A stretch of 64,000 nucleotides of DNA from Planctomycetota bacterium. Its GTDB lineage: Bacteria; Planctomycetota; B15-G4; SIAN01. The notes beneath the pieces are model-generated. The model did not search any database, had not been told where the DNA came from, and saw nothing but the letters and a program-made list of their open reading frames with translations. Of the stretch, positions 41,527 through 49,455 are shown piece after piece (within the stretch, counting starts at the first letter, position 1; every line of letters starts with the position of its first letter). The stretch lies in assembly GCA_016795285.1 (NCBI GenBank), contig JAEUIC010000016.1, forward strand, positions 1 through 64,000, read 5' to 3'. The position numbers and the translations under genes are program-made.

Positions 41527-43647
41527 CTACCAGATGGCCTCGGTGCTGGCAACTGCAGAGGCGCCGAAAGGGTGACCTGGCAGGGACTTGCGCGCACCGG
41601 CCGCGACCGCCTCGCGCGCCGCCTCGACCAGCTCGGGATCGAGCAGCGCCTCGGGGTAGAGGCCGGCCAGGACGCCGTGCTGGCGCGTCCCGAGCAGTTC
41701 GCCCGGACCGCGCAGCCGCAGGTCGAGCTCGGCCAGCGCGAAGCCGTCGTCGAGGCGGCCGAACTCGAGCAGCCGCTCGTGGGCGGCCGGACTCGGCTCC
41801 TGGCTCACCAGCAGGCAGCGCGCCCGCTCGCCGCGTCGCCCGACCCGACCGCGGATCTGGTGGAGCTGGGCGAGGCCGAAGCGATCGGCGTCGAGCACGA
41901 CCACCATCGTCGCGTCGGGGATGTCGAGCCCGACCTCGATCACCACCGTCGCCACCAGCACGCGCGCCCGCCCCTCCGCGAAGTCGGCGAGCCGCGCGCG
42001 CTTCTCGGCGCCGTCGAGGCGACCGTGCAGCAGCGCCACCGGCGTCGCGCCCCCGACTTCGCGCGCGACCCACGGCGCCACCCGCTCGGCGGCGGCGCGG
42101 CCGCCCGGCTGGCCGCTCGCGGCGATGGCGGGGCAGACGACGAAGATCTTGCCGCCCGCAGCGAGTTCGGCGCAGAGCTGCGCGCCGAGCTCGCGGCGCC
42201 GTTCGCCGGCGAGCAACTCGCAGTCGATGCGCAGCGGACCGAACGGGCGCACGCGCAGCTGCGAACGATCGAGGTGGCCGAGCAGCGTCTGCGCGAGCGT
42301 GCGCGGGATCGGCGTGGCCGAGACCAGCAGCAGATCGGGCGTCGTCCCCTTGTCGAGCAGCCGGCCGCGCTGCCGCACGCCGAACTTGTGCTGCTCGTCG
42401 ATGACGACGGCGGCGAGGTCGCGGAACGAGAGCGGCTCGGCGAAGAGGCGATGGGTCCCCACCACGAACGGCGCGTCGATGGCGGTGCGGCGGCGCGACG
42501 GACGAGCCGGAGTCGCGGCGCCGATCGCTCCCGACGCTCCCGGTTCGCCCGACTCCCCCGCCACCAAGAGCTGCGGCGGCGGCAGTCGCAACGCGTCCGC
42601 GAGGCGCGAGAGCGTCGCGTGGTGCTGGCGGGCGAGCAGTTCGGTCGGCGCCAGCAGGGCTCCTTGGCGACCGCGCCGCGCGGCGACCACCAGCGGGAAG
42701 AGCGCGACGCGCGTCTTCCCCGAACCGACCTCGCCCGACAGCACGCGCGCCATCGCCTGCGGCCGGCCGTAATCGCCGACCAGCTCGTCGAGCGCGCGCA
42801 ACTGATCGGCCGTGCACGGCTCCGGCCACGCGGCGAGGTAGTCGGCGAGCCACCGCCCGATCGTCCCGCGCAGCTCCTCGCCTGCCGCGAGCGGCCGCAG
42901 CGGGCGCGCCGCCCGACCGATCGCGAGCCGTTCCTGGATCGCGACGGCCTCCTCGAAGGCGAAGCAGCGGCGCGCGGCCGCCGCCTCCGCTTCGTCGCGC
43001 GGGAAGTGGAGCGCCGTGAAGAGGTCGCGCAGCGTCGCGAGCCCGCCGGAACGGGCGCGGACGGCGGCGGGCAGCGGTGCCGCCAGCTCCTCGAGCGGCG
43101 CGGCGAGCAGCGCGCGCAGGCAGCGGCGGTGGAGGCGCGGGGCGACCTCGTCGGGCAGCTCGTAGTGAGGCTGGTAGGCGGCGGCAGCGGCGGGCAGCGT
43201 CGCTAGTTCTTCCGCATGGAGCCAGCCGCGCACGATCCAGTCGGAGCGCTCCCCGCGCGCCTCGCCGGGCGGCGGGGCACTCGCCCGCAGCAGCAGCTCC
43301 TCGTGGCGCTCGAACGCGCTCGCGAGCCAGCGCGGGCCGAACACGACGCAGCCGAGTTCTCCGCTCGCATCGGCGACGGTGAGGCGAGTCGCGACGATGC
43401 CGCGGCGGCCGCTCGCCTGCTTGCGGACCAGATGGACGCGCAGCGTCGCTTCGCCGGTGGCCGGCAACGCGGCGATGGCGGTCGGCGGCGCGAAGCGGAC
43501 ATGGCGGCGCGGCGGCCACCGGAGCAGGTCGGCGAGCGTCGCGATGTCGAACGTCGCCCACGCCGCGATCCGCTTCGGACCGAGCCCCCGCACGCCTTCG
43601 AGCGGCGCGAGCAAGGAAGTCGGCGCAGGCGGACGGGAGGGAGCCAC
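41527..43647 (-). CDS. recG: ATP-dependent DNA helicase RecG
   Basis: This 706-residue protein remodels stalled replication forks. It has the N-terminal wedge region and helicase motifs: SGEVGSGKTRVA (I), VIDEQHKFGVRQR (II, DEQH), LLVSATPIPRT (III), LLHGRLDGAEK (IV), VATVVIEVGLDIPDA (V) and QLHQIRGRVGRRG (VI). A Gly/Ser/Pro-rich insertion lies before motif Ia-II. I use GTG 43647. The HEAT protein gene follows after 39 bases. Confidence 0.95.
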   Translation of the reverse strand: MAPSRPPAPTSLLAPLEGVRGLGPKRIAAWATFDIATLADLLRWPPRRHVRFAPPTAIAALPATGEATLRVHLVRKQASGRRGIVATRLTVADASGELGCVVFGPRWLASAFERHEELLLRASAPPPGEARGERSDWIVRGWLHAEELATLPAAAAAYQPHYELPDEVAPRLHRRCLRALLAAPLEELAAPLPAAVRARSGGLATLRDLFTALHFPRDEAEAAAARRCFAFEEAVAIQERLAIGRAARPLRPLAAGEELRGTIGRWLADYLAAWPEPCTADQLRALDELVGDYGRPQAMARVLSGEVGSGKTRVALFPLVVAARRGRQGALLAPTELLARQHHATLSRLADALRLPPPQLLVAGESGEPGASGAIGAATPARPSRRRTAIDAPFVVGTHRLFAEPLSFRDLAAVVIDEQHKFGVRQRGRLLDKGTTPDLLLVSATPIPRTLAQTLLGHLDRSQLRVRPFGPLRIDCELLAGERRRELGAQLCAELAAGGKIFVVCPAIAASGQPGGRAAAERVAPWVAREVGGATPVALLHGRLDGAEKRARLADFAEGRARVLVATVVIEVGLDIPDATMVVVLDADRFGLAQLHQIRGRVGRRGERARCLLVSQEPSPAAHERLLEFGRLDDGFALAELDLRLRGPGELLGTRQHGVLAGLYPEALLDPELVEAAREAVAAGARKSLPGHPFGASAVASTEAIW

Positions 43648-43658
43648 GGAGCGCCACC

Positions 43659-43664
43659 TATAAT
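43659..43664 (+). promoter_or_regulatory. candidate -10 element upstream of the FGE-domain gene
   Basis: A perfect TATAAT sits 70 bases before the plus-strand gene at 43734, in the 86-base gap between divergent genes. No good -35 is seen. In DNA this GC-rich a TATAAT is rare, which adds weight. Confidence 0.42.
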
Positions 43665-43733
43665 CCCCGCCGCTCGCGAGCGCGTCACCGCAACGGTGGA
43701 GCGCTCGCGTCGCCGCCTCGAAAGGAGCGCCCG

Positions 43734-45065
43734 ATGAACCTGCTCGGCCTGCTGCTCGCGTGCCTCTGCTGGCATGCAGCCCCACGCGCCGGCGCCGACG
43801 AGGCCGCTCGCGAGCGGCTCCGGCTGGCCACGCAGGCGAAGGAGGCGGCGCTGCGTTCGCTCGAGGAGGCGTACCTGCGGGTCGAGCAGTCGTTCCTCGC
43901 CTGGCGCGAGGCCGAGTCGAGCCGCACCGCCGCCGGCGAGCCGTCGCTGGCGAGCGCGCTGGCGACGCTCTACGGCGAGAAAGCGGCGGCCTGGGAGGCG
44001 AAGCGCGCCGGCGTCCCGCTCGAGCCGCGCGAGGCGCGCGCCGCCCGCAAGGCGGAGATCGAGGAGCTCGCCGCGGCCTATCGCGAGCTGCTCACTGCGC
44101 GCGGACTCGTCGAGGCGACGCTGCGCGACCCGCTCGCCGACAAGGCGGCGCGCGAGCTGGCCGGCAAGCCGCCGCTCGATGCCGCGGTGCGCTTGCAGCC
44201 GGTGCTGCAGCCGTGGCTCGGCGCGGCGCAGCGCTTCGAGCAGCTCTGGAACGACGCGCTCTGCGACCATGCGCCCGAGTCGCTCGAGTGGCGCGCCCGC
44301 TACGACGAGGCGATCGCGGCCGGCGTCGAACTCGACCGCTCCGAGCACCCGGAGTCCTACCTCCCCGGCGGCGCGAAGACGCGTCCCGGCATGGTCTACG
44401 TCGCGGGCGGCAACTACGTGGTCGGCCCCAACGTCGGCATCGAGCGCAAGAAGAAGCGCATCACCGTGCGGCCGTTCATGATCGACCGCTGCGAGGTGAC
44501 GCAGGCGGAGTACCAGGCGTTCCTCGAGGCGCTGCCCGTCGAGCAGCGCGCCGCCCGGACGCCGCGCAACTGGCCGGTCGGCGCCGATGGCAAGGCGGCC
44601 CCGCCGCCCGAGCTGCGCGACCACCCGGTCACCTTCGTCACGTGGCGCGATGCCGACGCCTTCGCCCGGCACTCCGGCAAGCGGCTGCCGACCGAGGACG
44701 AGTGGGAGGTCGCCTGCCGCGGCAAGGAGGCGCTCCTCTATCCCTGGGGCGCCGAGTGGCGCGAGGGCGTCTGCAACGACGCGAAGGCCAATCTCGGCGC
44801 GACCGTGCCGGCGAACGGCCTGCTCGAGGGCGCCTCGCCGTTCAAGGTGCTGCAGATGGCGGGCAACGTCGAGGAGTGGACCGCTTCGAGCGAGGAGGGC
44901 GACACGCTGGTCGACCTGCCGTCGAACATGGTCGCGGTCGTCGTGCGCGGCGGCCACTTCCGCAGCCCGCCCGAGTACGCGAGCGGCGCCTTCCGCTGGG
45001 TCGCGCCCGGCGGATCCACGCGCGAGCCGCACCTCGGCTTCCGCTGCGCGGCCGACCTCAAATGA
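43734..45065 (+). CDS. secreted FGE-sulfatase (SUMF1-type) domain protein
   Basis: This 443-residue protein has a signal peptide (LLGLLLACLCWHAAPRAGA), a helical N-terminal half (about 25-210), and a formylglycine-generating-enzyme-type domain (about 217-443). Its hallmarks are MVYVAGGNYVVG, FMIDRCEVTQAEYQAFL, VTFVTWRDADAFARHSGKRLPTEDEWEVACRG and MAGNVEEWT. The fold is used both by true sulfatase activators and by many unrelated binding proteins, and I cannot confirm catalytic cysteines. GGAG lies seven bases before the ATG. It is coupled to the next small gene. Confidence 0.85.
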   Translation: MNLLGLLLACLCWHAAPRAGADEAARERLRLATQAKEAALRSLEEAYLRVEQSFLAWREAESSRTAAGEPSLASALATLYGEKAAAWEAKRAGVPLEPREARAARKAEIEELAAAYRELLTARGLVEATLRDPLADKAARELAGKPPLDAAVRLQPVLQPWLGAAQRFEQLWNDALCDHAPESLEWRARYDEAIAAGVELDRSEHPESYLPGGAKTRPGMVYVAGGNYVVGPNVGIERKKKRITVRPFMIDRCEVTQAEYQAFLEALPVEQRAARTPRNWPVGADGKAAPPPELRDHPVTFVTWRDADAFARHSGKRLPTEDEWEVACRGKEALLYPWGAEWREGVCNDAKANLGATVPANGLLEGASPFKVLQMAGNVEEWTASSEEGDTLVDLPSNMVAVVVRGGHFRSPPEYASGAFRWVAPGGSTREPHLGFRCAADLK

Positions 45066-45274
45066 ACGCGAACGCGCACGCGACCGCGGCCGCGCCGAGC
45101 GACCGGCTCGATCGCCGTCTCCTCCCCACCGCGGGCGTGGCGCGCCTCATCGGCGAGGCGCTGCTCGACCTGCTGCTGCTGCCGCCGCGCCTCTTGCTGG
45201 CGATGGCGACCTGCACGAGCCGCCAGCGCGAGATCGCCGCGCTGGTGCGCGCGAAAGGACAACGTGCCGCGTAA
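45062..45274 (+). CDS. small protein with hydrophobic helix (unknown)
   Basis: This 70-residue protein has its ATG overlapping the stop codon of the FGE-domain gene (ATGA), and its end overlaps the next gene by 11 bases. That packing argues it is real. The middle is strongly hydrophobic with two prolines (LIGEALLDLLLLPPRLLLAMA), which could be a membrane hairpin or amphipathic helix, flanked by basic ends. No family recognised. Confidence 0.55.
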   Translation: MNANAHATAAAPSDRLDRRLLPTAGVARLIGEALLDLLLLPPRLLLAMATCTSRQREIAALVRAKGQRAA

Positions 45275-46451
45275 GACGCGCATCCTCCACGACGACGACG
45301 AGTACCTCTTCGTCGAGGCGCCCGGCGACCCGCTCGGCCCCTCGCTGCAGGTCTTCACGCGCACCGAGAACGCGCGCGCCGTCGCGCCCGGCCGCGCGCC
45401 GACCCACCAGACCGAGCACGGCCTCTGGATCCAGATCGCCCGCTTCGACGGCGTCGAGCTCGGCATCGCTCCCGAGAGCCCCGACGGGCTCGGCGAGCGG
45501 GTGAAGGCGATGCTGCCGCGCTACGTCGAGGCGCGCAGCGCGCGGATCGCCGAGGCGAAGCACCCCTGCTGGTGGATCGTCGCCGAGGGGCGCGCGCTGC
45601 ACGGGCTCCATCCGGCGCAGCCGGCCGGCGCGCTCTTCAAGCTGTGGAGCAGCGAGGAGCGCGCGCGCGAGGTCGTGCGCGAACTCGGCGTCGAGGGGGT
45701 GGTGCAATCGACCGGCGACTTGCGCGAGTTCCTCGAGCTGCGCGCCGAGGAGGGCTACGCCGGCGCGCTGCTCGACGACCGCGACTTGGTCTTCTTCTGC
45801 CTCGACGAGCAGTCGCGCCTGCAGTGCCTGCGGATCGCGCCGCGCGATGCCGACGACGAGGAGGCGGGCCTCGCCACCCACCTGCTCGGCAGCGACGGCC
45901 GCTTCGCGCTCTACGAGGGCGACGAGACGCTCGAGCCGCTCGCCGATCCCGACGGATGGGATCGGCTGCTGGTGCGCCTCTACGGAGCGCAGCCCTTCCT
46001 CGGCTACGTGCCCGGCTGGCGCTGCCTCGTGCTGAAGAAGGACGGCGCTCCGGTCACGCGCCCTGATCTCGAGGGCGAGCTGAAGCAGCCGATGGTGGCG
46101 CTCTTCCACGACCCGGCGGCGGCCGACGACTACCGCTCCCGCCACGGACTCGCGCGCGCCACGATCGAGCGAGTGACCGACCTCGTGGCGCTGGTGCGAC
46201 GGGCGCAGGAGCAGGGGCAGCTCGTCCGGTTGCAGCCCGAGGACCACCGGCTGCGCGGCGGGCCGCTCTGGCTCGATGCGCACGGCGCGCTGTTGCTGCT
46301 CGGCTACTGCGGGATCTGGCGTTCGAGCGACGGCATCGCGTTCGAGCGGGTCGAGGAGGCGGCCGACGATGACAGCGCTGGCGGCCACGTCCATGGCCCC
46401 GGCTGCCACCACGGCGTGAGCGGCGCCGACGACGACGAAGAGGATCCCTGA
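45264..46451 (+). CDS. conserved-looking protein with His/Cys C-terminal tail (unknown)
   Basis: This 395-residue soluble protein starts at GTG 45264. I do not recognise a domain. It is rich in acidic residues and short beta-like segments (LVFFCLDEQSRLQCLRIAP). The last ~25 residues read GGHVHGPGCHHG followed by an acidic end. HVHGPGCHH-type tails are typical metal-binding appendages, as in SlyD-like or other metal-handling proteins, so zinc or nickel binding is plausible. It is in an operon with the FGE-domain and small proteins. Confidence 0.72.
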   Translation: MPRKTRILHDDDEYLFVEAPGDPLGPSLQVFTRTENARAVAPGRAPTHQTEHGLWIQIARFDGVELGIAPESPDGLGERVKAMLPRYVEARSARIAEAKHPCWWIVAEGRALHGLHPAQPAGALFKLWSSEERAREVVRELGVEGVVQSTGDLREFLELRAEEGYAGALLDDRDLVFFCLDEQSRLQCLRIAPRDADDEEAGLATHLLGSDGRFALYEGDETLEPLADPDGWDRLLVRLYGAQPFLGYVPGWRCLVLKKDGAPVTRPDLEGELKQPMVALFHDPAAADDYRSRHGLARATIERVTDLVALVRRAQEQGQLVRLQPEDHRLRGGPLWLDAHGALLLLGYCGIWRSSDGIAFERVEEAADDDSAGGHVHGPGCHHGVSGADDDEEDP

Positions 46452-46470
46452 GCCGTCGTCGGGCCGGTGA

Positions 46471-47241
46471 TCAGTCGTCCGGAAGCACGTAGGCGCGCAC
46501 CGTCCCGTCGTCCGAGCGCGAGCCCGCGAGGAAGGTGCCGAGCACGTTGCAGCCGGCGTTGCGCAGCAGTTCGAGCGCGCGCGTCGACTGGTCGCGCGGC
46601 GTCTGCTCGAGTCGGACGACGTAGAGCAGGCCGTCGACGCGCGCGCCGAGCGTGGCGGCGTCGGCGAACGGCAGCGCCGGCGGCGTGTCGAACAGGATCC
46701 ACTGGTAGTCGGCCTTGAGCGCGCCGATCAGGTCGCTCATGCGCGTGCTGCCGAGCAGCTCGGAGGAGTTGCGCACCGCGCGTCCCGCCGGCAGCAGCGA
46801 GAGGCCGGGGATCGTGGTGGTCACCACCGCCTTCTCGAGCGGCACGTAGTCGAGCATCACGTCGGCGAGCCCCGGCTCGCGCGGGACGCCGAACAGCTTC
46901 GCCTGCGATGGGCCGCGCAGGTCGGCGTCGATCACCAGCACGCGCGCGTCGGGCAGCTCGCAGAGCGCCGCCGCGAGGTTCGCGACGGTGATCGACTTGC
47001 CTTCGCCCTTGATCGCCGAGGTGATCGCCAGCGCGCGCGGCTGGCCGGCGGCGTTCAATGCGACCAGGTTGGTGCGGAAGGTCCGGTACTGCTCCGCGAC
47101 GCCGCTCTGCGGCTCGTGGACGATGACCACGCGCGGGTCGATCGTGCGGTCGACCAGAACGACGAGTTCCTCGGCGCCGGCGATCGGCGGGGTCGCGGAC
47201 CCGGGGCGGCGCGAAGCGGGCGGTGGTGCAGGATCGGCCAT
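46471..47241 (-). CDS. Wzc/CpsD-type (BY-kinase family) ATPase
   Basis: This 256-residue protein has the P-loop tyrosine-kinase-type ATPase fold of CpsD/CapB/Wzc. The segment VAEQYRTFRTNLVAL precedes Walker A TSAIKGEGKS (74-83), and Walker A' VLVIDADLRG is at 101-110. No membrane segment, no Wzz domain and no C-terminal tyrosine cluster is present (only one Tyr near the end). It may be a separate cytoplasmic half or a ParA/MinD-like relative. ATG 47241 begins divergently from the coiled-coil and actin genes, so a link to cell-envelope or filament organisation is possible. Confidence 0.85.
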   Translation of the reverse strand: MADPAPPPASRRPGSATPPIAGAEELVVLVDRTIDPRVVIVHEPQSGVAEQYRTFRTNLVALNAAGQPRALAITSAIKGEGKSITVANLAAALCELPDARVLVIDADLRGPSQAKLFGVPREPGLADVMLDYVPLEKAVVTTTIPGLSLLPAGRAVRNSSELLGSTRMSDLIGALKADYQWILFDTPPALPFADAATLGARVDGLLYVVRLEQTPRDQSTRALELLRNAGCNVLGTFLAGSRSDDGTVRAYVLPDD

Positions 47242-47331
47242 GGGGGGCTCTTTCGGTTCGCGGGCGGGGCCGGCGTGAATCGAGGCCGGAACCATAGCGC
47301 GCCGCCTGCCGAAGCCGGCGCAGGGTGCCGC

Positions 47332-47337
47332 TACACT
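47332..47337 (+). promoter_or_regulatory. candidate -10 element of the coiled-coil/actin operon
   Basis: TACACT at 47332-47337, in GCTACACT, is a plausible -10 in the 206-base divergent region. It predicts a start of transcription near 47344, upstream of both possible start codons of the coiled-coil gene. The -35 is not convincing. Confidence 0.3.
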
Positions 47338-47447
47338 CCTGCGTGCCGCGCGTCGCCGACCGCCGCTCAAGCCCCCGGGGCGTTCGCTCCGATCGACGCT
47401 TCAGCATGGCGGCGCCGCGCGCGTCCCCTTCCCGAGGAGCGCCGTCG

Positions 47448-48347
47448 TTGTCCGAGTCGCTGAGTCGCCGCCTCGCCGGGCTCTTCCGCAGCAAGTCCGA
47501 CCTCACGAGCGTGAAGGCGCTCGAGAAGGCCGGCGTGCGCAGCGTGAACGTGCTCGACCTGCGGCAGCTCGAGGCGATCGTCGGCGAGGTGATGGAGAGC
47601 GCGCTGCGCGACGCGCTCGCCAGCGACGGCTCGGCCGAGCGCGCCGCCGACGGTGCGCGGATCGAGTTCCTGCGCCGGCTCGGCCTCAACGGCCGGCTCG
47701 CGGAGCGCGGCGGAGAGCTCGCCGCGGAGAGCGAGCAGCTCGCCGGCAGCCTCACGCGACTGCGCGACGCCCTCGACCAGAGCAAGGCTGCGCTCGCCGA
47801 ACGGAGGGCCACCCAGCAGCGCGGCGCGCTCGACGAGCTGCGCGAGCGGCTCGACGCGCTGCTCGACGCCACCTTCGCGCGGCAGGCCGAGCTGCAGGCG
47901 GTCGGCGTCGCCCCCGATGCGACCCGCGGCGAGCTGCGCTCCGCGCTCCTCGCGCTGCTCGAAGCGGCGCTCTGCGCCGGCACCGGCGACGCGACCGGCG
48001 GCGAGGAGGCGGCGCAGGTCGAGCTGCTCGAGCGGCGCGTCAAGAAGCTGAACGCGCAGCTCCTCGAGACGCAGGCCCTGCTGGCGCGCACCCAGGCGGA
48101 GAAGGAGGCGCAGGAGGAGGCCGCCGCGGCGCGCGGCGCCGCCCGCCCGGCCGCCCCACCGCCGTCCGCGACGACCAGCGTCGCCGCCCCCGCCGCCGAC
48201 AGCGCGAGCCGCAAGGCGCTGATGCGCGAGATCTTCGCCCACAACCTCGAACTGCGCCGGACGCTCGGCGAGAACGCCGCTGAACCAGGCGTACCTGTCC
48301 GCACCGAACCGCGCACCGAACCTCGCATCGAAACGGAGCAGAGATGA
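47448..48347 (+). CDS. coiled-coil protein coupled to MamK-like actin
   Basis: From TTG 47448 (GGAG eight bases upstream) the protein has 299 residues. ATG 47406 in the same frame lacks a ribosome site. The N-terminal part, SRRLAGLFRSKSDLTSVKAL followed by VLDLRQLEAIVGEVMESAL, looks like a small folded module. Long heptad-rich helices follow (GELAAESEQLAGSLTRLRDAL, VKKLNAQLLETQALLARTQ). A Pro/Ala linker precedes a short conserved-looking end, SRKALMREIFAHNLELRRTL. Its stop codon overlaps the actin gene start (ATGA), so the two are made together. I infer a filament adaptor or regulator. No known family is recognised. Confidence 0.72.
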   Translation: MSESLSRRLAGLFRSKSDLTSVKALEKAGVRSVNVLDLRQLEAIVGEVMESALRDALASDGSAERAADGARIEFLRRLGLNGRLAERGGELAAESEQLAGSLTRLRDALDQSKAALAERRATQQRGALDELRERLDALLDATFARQAELQAVGVAPDATRGELRSALLALLEAALCAGTGDATGGEEAAQVELLERRVKKLNAQLLETQALLARTQAEKEAQEEAAAARGAARPAAPPPSATTSVAAPAADSASRKALMREIFAHNLELRRTLGENAAEPGVPVRTEPRTEPRIETEQR

Positions 48348-49414
48348 ACGCCCCCGACGCCCGCACCCGCCCCGCGAATCCGCAGGGGATCCTCTACGTC
48401 GGCATGGACCTCGGCACCTCGCGCACCTCGATCGCCGCCAGCAATGGCGTGCGCGAGACGGTGGCGAGCTACGTCGGCTACCCGAAGGACGTGATCTCGA
48501 AGAAGGCGCTGAAGAAGGAGGTGCTGTTCGGCGACGAGGCGCTCGCGAACCGCCTCGCCCTGAACCTCTACCGGCCGCTCGCCGGCGGCGTGATCCAGCA
48601 CAGCGACGCCGCGCCCGACAGCGCCGAGGCGAAGGCCTACCTGAAGGCGGCGCAGGAGCTGATCCGCCACGCGGTCGGCTTGGCGCGCCCGCAAGCCGAC
48701 GAGCTGGTCTACGCGGTGATCGGCTGCCCGGCGCAGTGCTCGCTCAAGAACAAGAGCGCGATCCTCGAGGCGGCGCGCCCGGTGGTCGACTCGGTGATGA
48801 TCGTCTCCGAGCCGTTCACGGTCGCCTACGGCATCGACCAGCTCGCCGACTGCCTCGTCATCGACATCGGCGCCGGCACCACCGACCTCTGCCGCATGCG
48901 CGGCGCGATGCCGACCGCCGAGGACCAGCTCACCAACAACTTCGCGGGCGACCACGTCGACCGGAAGCTCGAGGAGCTGCTGAAGAAGAAGTGCGTCGGC
49001 GCGTCCTTCTCGATCCACGCCATCAGGGAGTTGAAGGAGCGCTTCTCGTCGGTCGGCGACACCAAGGAGCCGGTCTGGTTCGAGGTGCCGGTCGCCGGCA
49101 AGCCGACCCGCTTCGAGGTCGGGGCGGAGCTGCGCGAGGCGTGCCGCTCGATCGTCCCGCCGATGGTCGACGCGATCCACCAGCTGATCGCGAGCTACGA
49201 TCCCGACTTCCAGAGCCGCCTGAAGAACCGCGTGCTGCTCGGCGGCGGCGGCAGCCAGATGGGCGGGCTGCGGGAGATGCTCGAGACCGAGATGAAGAGC
49301 CGACTCGGCGAGGGACGCGTGACGCGCGTCGACGAACCGACCTACGGCGGCGCCAACGGCGCGTTGAAGATCGCCCATGACATGCCGCCCGAGTTCTGGG
49401 AGAAGCTCTCGTGA
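48344..49414 (+). CDS. MamK-like bacterial actin
   Basis: This 356-residue actin-superfamily ATPase has phosphate-1 GMDLGTSRTS (Asp22), IVSEPFTVAYG with the likely catalytic Glu156, phosphate-2 VIDIGAGTTDLC (172-183) and the adenosine motif LGGGGSQMGG (Gly300-Gly303). SYVGYPKDVI near the N-terminus and GALKIAHDMPPEFWEKL at the C-terminus strongly recall magnetosome MamK rather than MreB or ParM, judged from memory of those sequences. No other magnetosome gene is in the window, so a general cytoskeletal role is more likely. It follows a coiled-coil gene with a four-base overlap and precedes a UbiA-family gene. Confidence 0.87.
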   Translation: MNAPDARTRPANPQGILYVGMDLGTSRTSIAASNGVRETVASYVGYPKDVISKKALKKEVLFGDEALANRLALNLYRPLAGGVIQHSDAAPDSAEAKAYLKAAQELIRHAVGLARPQADELVYAVIGCPAQCSLKNKSAILEAARPVVDSVMIVSEPFTVAYGIDQLADCLVIDIGAGTTDLCRMRGAMPTAEDQLTNNFAGDHVDRKLEELLKKKCVGASFSIHAIRELKERFSSVGDTKEPVWFEVPVAGKPTRFEVGAELREACRSIVPPMVDAIHQLIASYDPDFQSRLKNRVLLGGGGSQMGGLREMLETEMKSRLGEGRVTRVDEPTYGGANGALKIAHDMPPEFWEKLS

Positions 49415-49455
49415 ACGCGCCCTTCCCCGCCGTCCCCTGATCGCGAGGATCCGCC

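Noticed and set aside
48344..49414. A magnetosome gene island around the MamK-like actin
   Set aside because: No mamA, mamB, mamE, mamJ or other magnetosome genes flank it. The neighbours are UbiA-type, lipB, phosphoesterase and ferredoxin genes.
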